In this document: positions 8,632 through 17,187 of the stretch, piece after piece
Layout: each line of letters opens with the position of its first letter
Position numbering within the stretch: the first letter of the stretch is position 1
NCBI GenBank assembly: GCA_018701215.1
Contig: JABIWH010000060.1
Location: 124,001-188,000, forward strand
Length of the DNA stretch: 64,000 nucleotides
Reading direction: 5' to 3'
From: Rhodospirillaceae bacterium
GTDB lineage: Bacteria; Pseudomonadota; Alphaproteobacteria; GCA-2731375
Notes under the pieces: generated by a model
Told to the model about the DNA's origin: nothing
What the model saw: only the letters and a program-made list of their open reading frames with translations
The model's database searches: none
Translations under genes and position numbers: made by a program

Positions 8632-9891
8632 ATGGCGCAGATCGATCAGTTGGACCCGGAGTTGGGGGCTTCGTTACGGGAGAAATATGCCATCGTCGGC
8701 GTGGGCGAGACGGAATACCTGCGTGGCTCGAACACCACGACGCGGGCCATGGCGGTCGCGGCGGTGCGCAATGCCATGGCGGACGCGGGCCTGGAACCGG
8801 GCCAGGTTGACGGTATGATGTCCTATTCCTCCATGGATTCCACGCTGTCGACATTTGTCTCCGGTGATCTTGGCATTCGCCTGAATTTCTACATGGATGT
8901 CATGGGCGGCGGCTCTTCCACCGAGGCCCTGGTCGGCATGGCCATGGGCGTGATCGAAGCGGGCATGTGCGAAACCATGGTGATCTTCCGCTCCATGAAC
9001 GGTCACAGCCAGAACCGGGTGGGCGGCACCGGCGTCCGTGCCGCGGCCCCCGTGGTCGCCGAATTCCTGCATCAACGCAGTTACGGCTGGCAAAGCCCGG
9101 GCCAGATGTTCGCGCCCAGCTTCATGCGCCACATGCATGACTACGGCACCAAGCCGGAACAGGTCGCCATGGTCAAGGTGGCCCATTCGCAACACGCCTC
9201 GAACAATCCCAAGGCCTTGTACAAAAACCGGGTCACGGTTGACGATGTGCTGAGTAGCCGGATGATCTGCAAACCGCTGCATCTGCTGGATTGCTGTGTG
9301 GAGACCGACAACGCCACGGCGATCATCATCACCTCGGCCGCCCGCGCCAAGGACTGCCGCCAGATCCCGGCCTTGATCCGCGGCGTGGTTGGCCGGGTCT
9401 CCAAGCCGCGCGCGGATCTGCACTATCAGGCGGGACCCATATCGACCGTGGCTGGGCATTACGCGGCGCCGCGTTTGTGGCGCAATGCCGGCGTTGGGCC
9501 TGAGGATATCGACGTCACGGGCTCCTACGACGCCTTTACCTTCACCACCATGTTGCAGCTGGAAGACTATGGCTTCTGCAAAAAGGGCGAGGGCGGGGAC
9601 TATGTCTCGGACGGCACCACGTTTCTTGGCGGGCGCCGGCCCAACAATACCTCCGGCGGCCATTTGTGCGAGGGCTACACCCATGGCGTGGCCATGGTGG
9701 TGGAGAACGTCAGGCAGCTGCGCCACGAAGCCGACGACAGCTGCCCCATCGGGCCCGACGGCAAACGCCAGCATACCTATGACTACGCCGAAGGCGGTTG
9801 CCGCCAGGTCAAGGATGTGGAGGTCAGCGCCAATCTGGGCTGGGCCACGCCGGGTACCGGCTCGGCCCTGGTCATGCGGCGCGGCGTATAA
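8632..9891 (+). CDS. Thiolase-like (SCPx/lipid-transfer type) protein without the nucleophilic cysteine
   Basis: 419 residues with the thiolase fold: N-terminal YAIVGVGETEY, a glycine-rich segment MGGGSSTEALVGMAMG at about 89-104, and C-terminal NTSGGHLCEGYTHG. At the position where thiolases have the acyl-accepting cysteine (NCASG-type) this protein has GGGSS, so classical thiolysis is unlikely. Proteins of this kind pair with DUF35 proteins, and in steroid side-chain breakdown such a pair (Ltp2 with ChsH2) works as a retro-aldolase. The DUF35 gene follows 15 nt downstream, which supports a two-subunit enzyme. Confidence 0.82.
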   Translation: MAQIDQLDPELGASLREKYAIVGVGETEYLRGSNTTTRAMAVAAVRNAMADAGLEPGQVDGMMSYSSMDSTLSTFVSGDLGIRLNFYMDVMGGGSSTEALVGMAMGVIEAGMCETMVIFRSMNGHSQNRVGGTGVRAAAPVVAEFLHQRSYGWQSPGQMFAPSFMRHMHDYGTKPEQVAMVKVAHSQHASNNPKALYKNRVTVDDVLSSRMICKPLHLLDCCVETDNATAIIITSAARAKDCRQIPALIRGVVGRVSKPRADLHYQAGPISTVAGHYAAPRLWRNAGVGPEDIDVTGSYDAFTFTTMLQLEDYGFCKKGEGGDYVSDGTTFLGGRRPNNTSGGHLCEGYTHGVAMVVENVRQLRHEADDSCPIGPDGKRQHTYDYAEGGCRQVKDVEVSANLGWATPGTGSALVMRRGV

Positions 9892-9906
9892 GGGGAGGTA
9901 GGATAA

Positions 9907-10431
9907 ATGAGTGAAACGATTGTCGCCGAATATCTCGGCATGACCCTGCAGGTAGACAGCCTGGACCATTCGAACCTGGCGTATTTCAAGCATTGCGCCA
10001 CGCACAATTTCCATTTGCAGAAATGCGGTGATTGCGGCCTGATCCGCTATCCCGTGGGCGAGGGCTGTGCCTGGTGCGGCAGTTCCAACTTCACCTGGAC
10101 CCCGGTGGAGGGCAAGGGCACGGTACACAGCTACACGGAGGTCGCGCACGCCATTCAGCCGGCCTTCAAGCCCTATGTGCCTTATCATATTCTGTTGGTG
10201 GATCTGGACACGCAGAAAGGCGCCCCGACCGAGCACGAGGCCCTGCGGGTGTTCGGCAATCTGGTCACGCCCGATGGCGTCTTGGCCCCGCCCGAGATGG
10301 TGGCCTCGGTCGGCATCGGCAGCCGCGTGCGCATGGTCTTCACGGACATCGCCGACGGCATCGCCATGCCGCAATGGACCATCGACGAGGACGCCGAGCA
10401 GCCCGCCAAACCCTGGCGCTATCCGGAATAA
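9907..10431 (+). CDS. DUF35 zinc-ribbon/OB-fold protein, partner of the thiolase-like protein
   Basis: 174 residues. A rubredoxin-like zinc ribbon is formed by C40, C43, C54 and C57 (KCGDCG ... CAWCG), followed by an OB-fold with TWTPVEGKGTVHSYTEV, typical of DUF35. These domains bind acyl-CoA and activate a thiolase-like partner. The gene sits directly after the thiolase-like gene, the usual arrangement. Confidence 0.9.
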   Translation: MSETIVAEYLGMTLQVDSLDHSNLAYFKHCATHNFHLQKCGDCGLIRYPVGEGCAWCGSSNFTWTPVEGKGTVHSYTEVAHAIQPAFKPYVPYHILLVDLDTQKGAPTEHEALRVFGNLVTPDGVLAPPEMVASVGIGSRVRMVFTDIADGIAMPQWTIDEDAEQPAKPWRYPE

Positions 10432-10449
10432 GAAGAGGAAGTTATCGAT

Positions 10450-11247
10450 ATGGGAAGATTGGACGGCAAGGTTGCTATCGTAACCGGCGCCGCGCCGCGC
10501 GGCGAGGGTGTGGGTAACGGCAAGGCCATGGCCATTCTGATGGCCCGCGAAGGCGCCAAGGTGTTGTTGGTCAACCGCTCTGCCGCCCGCGCCGAGGAGC
10601 TGGCAGGGGAAATCGCGGCGGAAGGTGGCGAGGCCTCGGTCTTTGCCGCCGACGTCACCAATTCGGACGAGGTCGCCGCCATGGCCGCCGCCGTTCAGGA
10701 ACGTTATGGCCGCCTGGATATCCTCTGCAACAACGTCGGCATCGGCGCCGGTGCCGGGCCGAACCGGGTGGAGGATGTCACGGACGAGACCTGGGACAAC
10801 CTGTTCGATGTCAACATGACCTCCGCCATGAAGTGCAGCCGTGTTGCCGTGCCGCTGATGCGGGACAGCGGCGGTGGCGGCTCAATCATCAACGTGTCCT
10901 CCATTGCCGGCTCCCTCGGCCTGATGGGCAGTCCAGGCGCCGCCGCCTATGCCGCGACTAAATCCGGTGTGCATGGCCTGACGCTTTCAATTGCCGCCGA
11001 TTACGCCACCGACCGGATCCGCTGCAATTGCATTATCATTGGTTCCGTCAACACGCCCATGGTCGCCCGTCTGGGTGAAGACGGGCGCGCGCGGCGCCAA
11101 AAAATGGTACCCATGCAGACCGAAGGTACCGGTTGGGATATTGGCTGGGCGGCGGTCTATCTGGCCTCGGACGAGGCGCAATGGGTCACCGGCGTCATGC
11201 TGCCGGTGGACGGCGGCCTGAACGCCCTTAGGGCCTGGCCTAGATAG
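10450..11247 (+). CDS. SDR-family oxidoreductase
   Basis: 265 residues. Rossmann start VAIVTGAAPRGEGVGNGKA: the usual TGxxxGIG is stretched by a few residues, with the glycine pair now in GVGNG. NNVG is present, the catalytic serine lies in NVSSIAGS, and YAATKSG supplies Tyr and Lys. The cofactor preference is unclear. It begins 18 nt after the DUF35 gene, so it probably oxidises or reduces a hydroxy/keto intermediate of the same pathway. Confidence 0.88.
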   Translation: MGRLDGKVAIVTGAAPRGEGVGNGKAMAILMAREGAKVLLVNRSAARAEELAGEIAAEGGEASVFAADVTNSDEVAAMAAAVQERYGRLDILCNNVGIGAGAGPNRVEDVTDETWDNLFDVNMTSAMKCSRVAVPLMRDSGGGGSIINVSSIAGSLGLMGSPGAAAYAATKSGVHGLTLSIAADYATDRIRCNCIIIGSVNTPMVARLGEDGRARRQKMVPMQTEGTGWDIGWAAVYLASDEAQWVTGVMLPVDGGLNALRAWPR

Positions 11248-11258
11248 GAGCAGATATC

Positions 11259-11987
11259 ATGTCACAAGAGGTTGTTGCCGAACTTGCCCCGAACGGAATT
11301 CTCCGCGCGGGTATCAACATGTCGAACCCTTTGTTGGTCACGGGCAAAACCGACGCCGGTGATCCGGCGGGTGTCTCCCCCGACATGGCTCGCGCTATCG
11401 CCGAGCGGCTCGGCGTGGAAGTGAAATATGTGCCCTTTCCCTCACCCGGCGTGTTGGCGGATGCGGTGGACGACGATGCTTATGATATCGGCCTGATCGC
11501 GGCGGAACCGGCACGGGCCGAAAGCATCGCCTTCACCTCGGCCTATGTGGAGATTGAGGCGACCTATCTGGTGCCCGCGGGCTCGCCCCTGGCCGTGATC
11601 GACGATGTTGACCGTCCCGGTATCCAAATCGCGGTCTCGGACCGCAGCGCCTACGATCTCTATCTGACCCGTGCCCTTAAGCATGGGGAATTGCACCGCG
11701 CCAAGGGCCTGGGCGGCGCGGTGGATTTGTTCACCTCGGCCAAACTGGATGCCCTGGCGGGTTTGCGCCCGGCCTTGATCGAAGACGTCAAGACGATGCC
11801 GGGCGCCCGTATTCTGGATGGCAACTACACCACCGTACAGCAAGCCATCGGCACGCAACCGCGAAACAGCGCCGCCGCCACGTTTCTGCAGGACTTTGTG
11901 ATGGAGGCCAGGGCAAGCGGTCTGGTCGCGAAACTGATCGAACGTCACGGCGTCGAGGGCCGATTGCTTGTCGCCTCGGGTATTTAG
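11259..11987 (+). CDS. Amino-acid-type substrate-binding protein without signal peptide
   Basis: 242 residues matching the SBP_bac_3 fold (GVSPDMARAIAERLGVEVKY; YDIGLIAAEPARAESI; FTSAYVEIEATYLVP). There is no hydrophobic leader: the frame starts MSQEVVAELAPNG after a ribosome site AGGAG, and no permease or ATPase gene is near. Either it is a cytoplasmic ligand-binding protein or enzyme of this fold, such as the cyclohexadienyl-dehydratase-like proteins, or it has lost export. It overlaps no other gene and is 11 nt after the SDR. Confidence 0.78.
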   Translation: MSQEVVAELAPNGILRAGINMSNPLLVTGKTDAGDPAGVSPDMARAIAERLGVEVKYVPFPSPGVLADAVDDDAYDIGLIAAEPARAESIAFTSAYVEIEATYLVPAGSPLAVIDDVDRPGIQIAVSDRSAYDLYLTRALKHGELHRAKGLGGAVDLFTSAKLDALAGLRPALIEDVKTMPGARILDGNYTTVQQAIGTQPRNSAAATFLQDFVMEARASGLVAKLIERHGVEGRLLVASGI

Positions 11988-12014
11988 GGAGCTAAACGCA
12001 AAGGGAGCAAATCA

Positions 12015-12404
12015 ATGACACTGGAAGAAGCCAACCGTATCGCGCAGGGCGCCTTGGCCAAGGCGGCTGAACTGAATATCAAAATCAATGTCGCGGTTTG
12101 TGATGGCGGCGGCCGATTGTTGGTGTTTCAACGCATGGACAACGCCATGTGGGCCGGTGCCTATGGCAGCCAGGGCAAGGCCATCGCCGCCACCGCGTTT
12201 GGCCGTCCCAGCGGTGAGCTGACCGAACGGGCCGAGCATCCAACCTTTCGCGGTATCGTGGCGGCGGAAGGCGGCCACATGATGATGGGCCAGGGCGCGG
12301 TGCCGGTGATCCGCAACGGCGTCGTCGAAGGTGCTTGCGGTGTCGGCGGCGGTACCGGCCAGGAAGACGAAGACTGCGCCAGCGCCGGTGTTGCGCTGCT
12401 CTAG
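12015..12404 (+). CDS. GlcG/HbpS-family protein
   Basis: 129 residues, the normal size. MTLEEANRIAQGALAKA at the start, VCDGGGRLLVFQRMD, and the closing GACGVGGGTGQEDEDCA are characteristic of the GlcG/HbpS (former DUF336) fold. Members have been linked to haem binding and to accessory roles in catabolic operons. Ribosome site GGGAG 7 nt upstream. It lies between the binding protein and the amidohydrolase on the same strand, consistent with one operon. Confidence 0.88.
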   Translation: MTLEEANRIAQGALAKAAELNIKINVAVCDGGGRLLVFQRMDNAMWAGAYGSQGKAIAATAFGRPSGELTERAEHPTFRGIVAAEGGHMMMGQGAVPVIRNGVVEGACGVGGGTGQEDEDCASAGVALL

Positions 12405-12463
12405 CCATGCCGTCCGCCGGGGCAATTTAGAGAACGTGGCTAGGGTAAAGTGGATAGGCAACA

Positions 12464-14122
12464 ATGGTTGATATTGCCGATATCGAGCGGATTTATCTTG
12501 GCGGGCCGATCGTCACGGTCAACGATACGGACGAGGTGGTTGAAGCGCTGGCGATCTCGGGCGAGATCATCGTGGCCGTGGGCAGGGAATCGGAGATTCG
12601 GGCGCTGGCGGGCGATGAGACGGAGATCATCGATCTCGAAGGTAAAGCGCTACTTCCCGGTTTCATCGACCCTCACAGCCATTTTCCCAACTCCGGGCGC
12701 TATGGCATCGAATTCGTCGACCTCAACAGTCCGCCCATCGGTACCATGACCTGCATGGCGGATATCATCGCGGCCCTGACGTTGGAGGCGGCGGGCAAGC
12801 CGGACGGTGCCTGGGTGGTCGGGCGCGGTTATGATGATACCCTGCTGGAGGAAAGCCGCCATCCGGACCGCTGGGACCTGGACAAGGTATCCAGCCGGCA
12901 TCCGATCTTCCTATCTCATATCTCCGGCCATCTGGGCGCGTGTAATTCCCTGGCGCTGAAACTTGGCGGCGTCACGACGGAGACCGAGAATCCGCCGGGT
13001 GGCGTGATCCGCCATCACAAACAGACCGGCGAGCCAAGCGGCGTGTTCGAGGAACCGGCCGCCATGGCCCTGGTCCGCGGCAAGATCCCGCCGGGCGACC
13101 TGGAGCATGAGATCAAGGTGATCGAGGCGGCGGTCCGCGATTATCTGTCAAAGGGCGTGACCTCGGCCCAGAACGCGGCCACGGACAAGAACCAGATGCG
13201 GGCGTTGCAGGAAAGCTCCGCGCGTGGCCTGCTGCCCTTGCGCATGCTCGGCTTTCCCAATTGGGATTATGCGCTGGAGATTTCCGCCGGTAGCGCCGAT
13301 TTTAACCTGGTCGCGGGCCACGCCATTGGCCGGGGCGCGGCCAAGCTGTTCCAGGACGGCTCCATCCAGGGCTATACCGGCTATCTGAGCAAGCCCTACC
13401 ACGTACCCTTCGAGGGCGATGAAAGCTATCGTGGCTATGCCATTTTTTCCCACGAACGGCTGCTGAAAATTGTCGCGGATTTGCATCAACGCGGCTGGCA
13501 GGTGGCGATCCATGGCAACGGCGATGCGGCCATCGACGATATTCTGGATGCTTTCGAGGCGGCGCAGGAAAGGCATCCGCGCGAGGATGCCCGCCATATT
13601 ATCGTCCACAGCCAGATGGCCCGCGAGGATCAGTTGGATCGCATGGCGGAGATGGGCGTAATTCCCAGTTTCTTCAGCCTGCACACTTACTACTGGGGCG
13701 ATCGGCACCGTGACATCTTCATGGGGCCGGAGCGGGCGCGGCGGATCAGCCCGGCCCGCTCGGCCCAGGACCGGGGCCTGCATTACACTATTCATTGCGA
13801 TACCCCCGTCGTGCCGATGACGCCGTTGCTGCTGGTCTGGGCCGCGGTCAACCGCCAGACCGTGAACGGCGCCTCGTTGGGCCCGGAACAACGCATCACC
13901 CCGGCCCAGGCTCTTCGCGCCGTTACCATCGAAGGCGCCTATCAGTCTTTTGAGGAAGACCTCAAGGGTTCACTCGAGCCGGGCAAACTGGCGGATCTGG
14001 TCATCCTCTCGGGCAATCCACTGACCGACCCAGGCGCCATCCGCGAGCTGGGGGTGGAGGAAACCATTGTTGGCGGCAAGACGGTCTATCGGGCCGCGCC
14101 GGAGGAAACCGCAGCTACGTGA
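12464..14122 (+). CDS. Amidohydrolase, YtcJ-like
   Basis: 552 residues, the usual size of YtcJ/NfdA-type metal-dependent hydrolases. The metal-binding start DPHSHFPNSG is near residue 68, HGNGDAA near 345, and HCDTPVVPMTP near 445; the C-terminus (PGKLADLVILSGNPL) is the standard amidohydrolase beta-sandwich end. It probably hydrolyses an amide, formamide or lactam-type bond in the cytoplasm. Last gene of the plus-strand cluster, convergent with the acyl-CoA synthetase at 14146. Confidence 0.88.
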   Translation: MVDIADIERIYLGGPIVTVNDTDEVVEALAISGEIIVAVGRESEIRALAGDETEIIDLEGKALLPGFIDPHSHFPNSGRYGIEFVDLNSPPIGTMTCMADIIAALTLEAAGKPDGAWVVGRGYDDTLLEESRHPDRWDLDKVSSRHPIFLSHISGHLGACNSLALKLGGVTTETENPPGGVIRHHKQTGEPSGVFEEPAAMALVRGKIPPGDLEHEIKVIEAAVRDYLSKGVTSAQNAATDKNQMRALQESSARGLLPLRMLGFPNWDYALEISAGSADFNLVAGHAIGRGAAKLFQDGSIQGYTGYLSKPYHVPFEGDESYRGYAIFSHERLLKIVADLHQRGWQVAIHGNGDAAIDDILDAFEAAQERHPREDARHIIVHSQMAREDQLDRMAEMGVIPSFFSLHTYYWGDRHRDIFMGPERARRISPARSAQDRGLHYTIHCDTPVVPMTPLLLVWAAVNRQTVNGASLGPEQRITPAQALRAVTIEGAYQSFEEDLKGSLEPGKLADLVILSGNPLTDPGAIRELGVEETIVGGKTVYRAAPEETAAT

Positions 14123-14145
14123 ATTGGACGGAAAACCGAAAGGCT

Positions 14146-15666
14146 CTAGTCCCGGGGCAGCTCGTGCTTTAGCACCTTGCCCGTGGCGTTGTGGGGCAGC
14201 TCGTCCATGAAACGAACTTGCTTGGGCACCTTGAAGCGGGCTAACTGGCTGCCGCAGTGATCGATCACCGCCGATTCATCCAGATTGGCGCCCGGTTTCA
14301 GCACCACGCAGGCGCGGCCGACCTCGCCCCATTTTTCGTCCGGGATGCCGATCACCGCGTTTTCCAAGACGCCGTCCAGCTGGAAAATGACGTTCTCAAC
14401 CTCTACCGGATAAACATTTTCGCCGCCCGAAATGAACATGTCCTTGGTGCGGTCGACAATGTAGTAGTAGCCGTCTTCGTCCTGGCGGGCCGCGTCACCG
14501 GTGCGGAACCAGCCGTCGGGGGTGTAGAAATCGTCGTGCTCTGCTTCCCGGTTCCAATAGCCCGGTGTCACGGTCGGCGCCTTGATCAACAGTTCGCCGG
14601 TCTCGCCCTGGGTGACGTCCTGTTCGCTCTCGTCAACGATCCGCAGGCCAACATACAAAGGCGGCAGACCGGAGGAGCCAACCCTGGATACGGCTTGATC
14701 GCCCGACAGCATCAGGCCCAGGGGGCCGGTTTCCGTCATGCCCCAGCCCTGTTGCAGATTGATGCCCTTGTCGCCGAAATCTTCGATCAGGGACAGCGGT
14801 GCCGCCGCGCCGCCGACGCCGATGCAGACGATATGCGACAGATCGGCCGCTGCGAAGCCCGGTTCCTGGGCCAGCATCAGGAAATTCGTCGGCACGCCCA
14901 ACAGGTGGGTGATGTTCAGTGCCTTGTCCGACAGCAGTGCGAGAAAATAGCCCGGGTCGAATTCCCGCAGCACCACATTGGTGCCGCCGGTGTGAAACAT
15001 CGGGTTGGCATAGACGTTCAGGCCGCCGGTGTGAAAGATCGGCAGCAGCACCAGGTTTTTGGAATGGTTGGTGATTTCAACCGTCATGGCGCACTGAATG
15101 GAGTTATAGACCGCCATCTGGTAGGTGATCTTGGCGCCCTTGGGCCGGCCCGTGGTGCCCGAGGTGTACATCACGGTCCAGATATCATCCAGTTCCCGCA
15201 GCGGCGGCACGATCGTTCCGCTGGCCGCCGCCAGGCCGCTTTCATAGTCGCTGTCACCGCCATTGTTCAGGCCGGCAATGACGGGAACCTCCGCCAGGCG
15301 TTGAATTTCCGCCGCTTCCGCCACGAATTCACTGCCGTATATCAAGGCCCTGGGGGTGGCGTCTTGGCAGATGTATTCCAGCTCCGGCACGGCGAGGCGC
15401 CAATTGAGCGGTAGGAATATGGCGCCCAGACGGCGGCAGGCGAACTGGATTTCAAACATGTCGGTGTCGTTGTGGCACAGCACCGCCACCCGGTCGCCAT
15501 CCTGTACGCCAAGGCCATCGCGCAGATACAGCGCCGCCCTGTCAACCCGCAGATTCATCTCTGCATAGGTGAAATGGCGGTCCGAGGTCAGATCATGCAT
15601 GGCTTCGTTATTGGGGACGAAGCGGGCGTGGTGGGCGATCCAATCATTCGCGGGGATGGTCGACAT
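14146..15666 (-). CDS. Acyl-CoA synthetase (AMP-forming)
   Basis: 506 residues, complete. P-loop YTSGTTGRPKG near residue 167, GMTET near 300, DGWFRTGD near 385, hinge DRTKDMFISGGENVYP near 405, and the C-terminal lysine in NATGKVLKHEL. It makes an acyl-CoA from a medium-chain or alicyclic/aromatic acid with ATP. Substrate not inferable from motifs. It stands at the end of a run of minus-strand genes and has a short gap to the EVE-domain gene. Confidence 0.92.
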   Translation of the reverse strand: MSTIPANDWIAHHARFVPNNEAMHDLTSDRHFTYAEMNLRVDRAALYLRDGLGVQDGDRVAVLCHNDTDMFEIQFACRRLGAIFLPLNWRLAVPELEYICQDATPRALIYGSEFVAEAAEIQRLAEVPVIAGLNNGGDSDYESGLAAASGTIVPPLRELDDIWTVMYTSGTTGRPKGAKITYQMAVYNSIQCAMTVEITNHSKNLVLLPIFHTGGLNVYANPMFHTGGTNVVLREFDPGYFLALLSDKALNITHLLGVPTNFLMLAQEPGFAAADLSHIVCIGVGGAAAPLSLIEDFGDKGINLQQGWGMTETGPLGLMLSGDQAVSRVGSSGLPPLYVGLRIVDESEQDVTQGETGELLIKAPTVTPGYWNREAEHDDFYTPDGWFRTGDAARQDEDGYYYIVDRTKDMFISGGENVYPVEVENVIFQLDGVLENAVIGIPDEKWGEVGRACVVLKPGANLDESAVIDHCGSQLARFKVPKQVRFMDELPHNATGKVLKHELPRD

Positions 15667-15691
15667 GGCAGAACTCCAGATTACAGTTGAT

Positions 15692-16111
15692 TCATGCTTT
15701 CAGGCCGCCCATGCGGCAAATTATTTTCCAGCTTTTCGCATCCACCGGCTGCACCGACAGACGGGTGTTGGTGACCAGGGGCATTTCCGCCAACCTTTCG
15801 TCAGCCTTAACATCGGCCAAGCTAACCGGCTTTGGCAACGCCTCGATGGCACGGACATCGACCATGCCGAACTTGCCATTTGGATCGGTCGGGTCCAGAT
15901 ACCACAACTTGCAAACCTCGACGATACCCACCACACACTTTTCATTGACGGAATGGTAGAAGAAACCTTTGTCGCCGATTTTCATGGCCTTCATGTTGTT
16001 GCCGGCCTGATGGTTGCGTACGCCGTCCCATTCGGCGCCCGTCTTGCCTTCCTTGACCTGATCATCCCATGACCAGGCACCCGGTTCCGATTTAAACAGC
16101 CAATAGGCCAT
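15692..16111 (-). CDS. EVE-domain protein
   Basis: 139 residues. MAYWLFKSEPGAWSWDD followed by WDGVRNHQAGNNMKAMKIGD is the typical EVE (PUA-like) start; the fold binds modified bases in nucleic acid. Single-domain versions of this size are common housekeeping genes in alphaproteobacteria, often close to gpsA as here (gpsA is 35 nt upstream on the same strand). Its exact ligand is unknown. Confidence 0.93.
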   Translation of the reverse strand: MAYWLFKSEPGAWSWDDQVKEGKTGAEWDGVRNHQAGNNMKAMKIGDKGFFYHSVNEKCVVGIVEVCKLWYLDPTDPNGKFGMVDVRAIEALPKPVSLADVKADERLAEMPLVTNTRLSVQPVDAKSWKIICRMGGLKA

Positions 16112-16146
16112 GCGGTTTTCCCCTAAACCCCAAAAAATTCAATATT

Positions 16147-17139
16147 CTAACCTTGCTCCGCCCGGTAAGGCCGCTCCAGCATGCCTTTGATGGTGGCGTC
16201 GATATCCGCCATATAGTTCAGGACCCCGTCCATCGCCGTGCAAATGGGCATCTCGAAATCCATCGGGCTGACATGATCGGCAATGGCGCTGACCGTATGG
16301 GCGCCCTCGGCCACGGAACGGCGTTCGGCCAGGATATCTTCCATGCGCCGGCCTTCACCCAGTTCGATGCCCAGGGACATGTTGCGCGACTGGTCCGAAT
16401 TACAGGTCAGGGCAAGATCGCCCAGGCCCGACAGGCCCATCAGGGTTTCCGCCCGGCCGCCGTGCATGGCGCCATAGCGCATCATCTCGGCCAGGCCGCG
16501 GGTCATCAGGGCGGCGCGGGCGTTATCGCCCAAGGCGCGGCCTTCGACGATGCCGCAGGCGATGGCCAGGACGTTCTTGACCGCGCCGCCGATCTGCGCG
16601 CCGATGACATCATCGGTCCAATAGGGCCGAAAATGCGGCTGGCCGATCGCCGCCATGATGCGTTCGCCCAAATCCTCGTCGGCGCAGGCCAAGGTCACGG
16701 CGGTCGGCAGGCCCTTGGCGACTTCAATGGCGAACGTGGGGCCGGACAGGACCGCTTGCGGTGCCTCGGGCATGGTTTCCGACAGCACCTCGCTCATCAG
16801 GGCAAAGCTGTCTTTTTCGATGCCCTTGGCGCAGATCACCACCGGCACGCCGGGTTTCATATGGGCCGCCAGATCCGCCATCACCGGGCGCAGGAATTGC
16901 GCCGGCGTGACCGCCAGGATCAGTTCCGCCGCCGCCGCCTCGGCCAGATCAGAGGTGGCGCGCAGATCGCCATGCAAGGGGAAATCGGGCAAAAAAAGTG
17001 GGTTGGCGTGATCTTTGTTGACCGCCTCGACAACCTCATCCTCGCGGGCCCAGATTTGGGTTTTCCGCCCCGATGCCGCCAACAATTGCGCTAACGCGGT
17101 GCCCCAGGCACCCGCGCCAATAACCGTAATCTTTTTCAT
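16147..17139 (-). CDS. gpsA: Glycerol-3-phosphate dehydrogenase [NAD(P)+]
   Basis: 330 residues. The N-terminal GAGAWGTALAQLLA is the NAD(P)-binding loop, AKGIE lies at about 115 and VLSGPTFAIEVAKGLPTA near 140; the catalytic lysine is in GGAVKNVLAIACG. It reduces dihydroxyacetone phosphate to sn-glycerol 3-phosphate for phospholipid synthesis in the cytoplasm. Start ATG with standard family beginning. Usual neighbours such as tsaD are not seen in the window. Confidence 0.96.
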   Translation of the reverse strand: MKKITVIGAGAWGTALAQLLAASGRKTQIWAREDEVVEAVNKDHANPLFLPDFPLHGDLRATSDLAEAAAAELILAVTPAQFLRPVMADLAAHMKPGVPVVICAKGIEKDSFALMSEVLSETMPEAPQAVLSGPTFAIEVAKGLPTAVTLACADEDLGERIMAAIGQPHFRPYWTDDVIGAQIGGAVKNVLAIACGIVEGRALGDNARAALMTRGLAEMMRYGAMHGGRAETLMGLSGLGDLALTCNSDQSRNMSLGIELGEGRRMEDILAERRSVAEGAHTVSAIADHVSPMDFEMPICTAMDGVLNYMADIDATIKGMLERPYRAEQG

Positions 17140-17187
17140 GGCCCAGTTATCCCTAAAACAGCGCCGGCCCGCAAGGCGAATGCTGCG

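Noticed and set aside
8674..10374. 566-codon open frame antisense to the thiolase-like/DUF35 genes
   Set aside because: It is a shadow of GC-rich codon bias: the plus-strand genes have clear families and motifs, the antisense frame has none.
14257..15414. 385-codon plus-strand frame opposite the acyl-CoA synthetase
   Set aside because: Antisense shadow of a gene with all ligase motifs.
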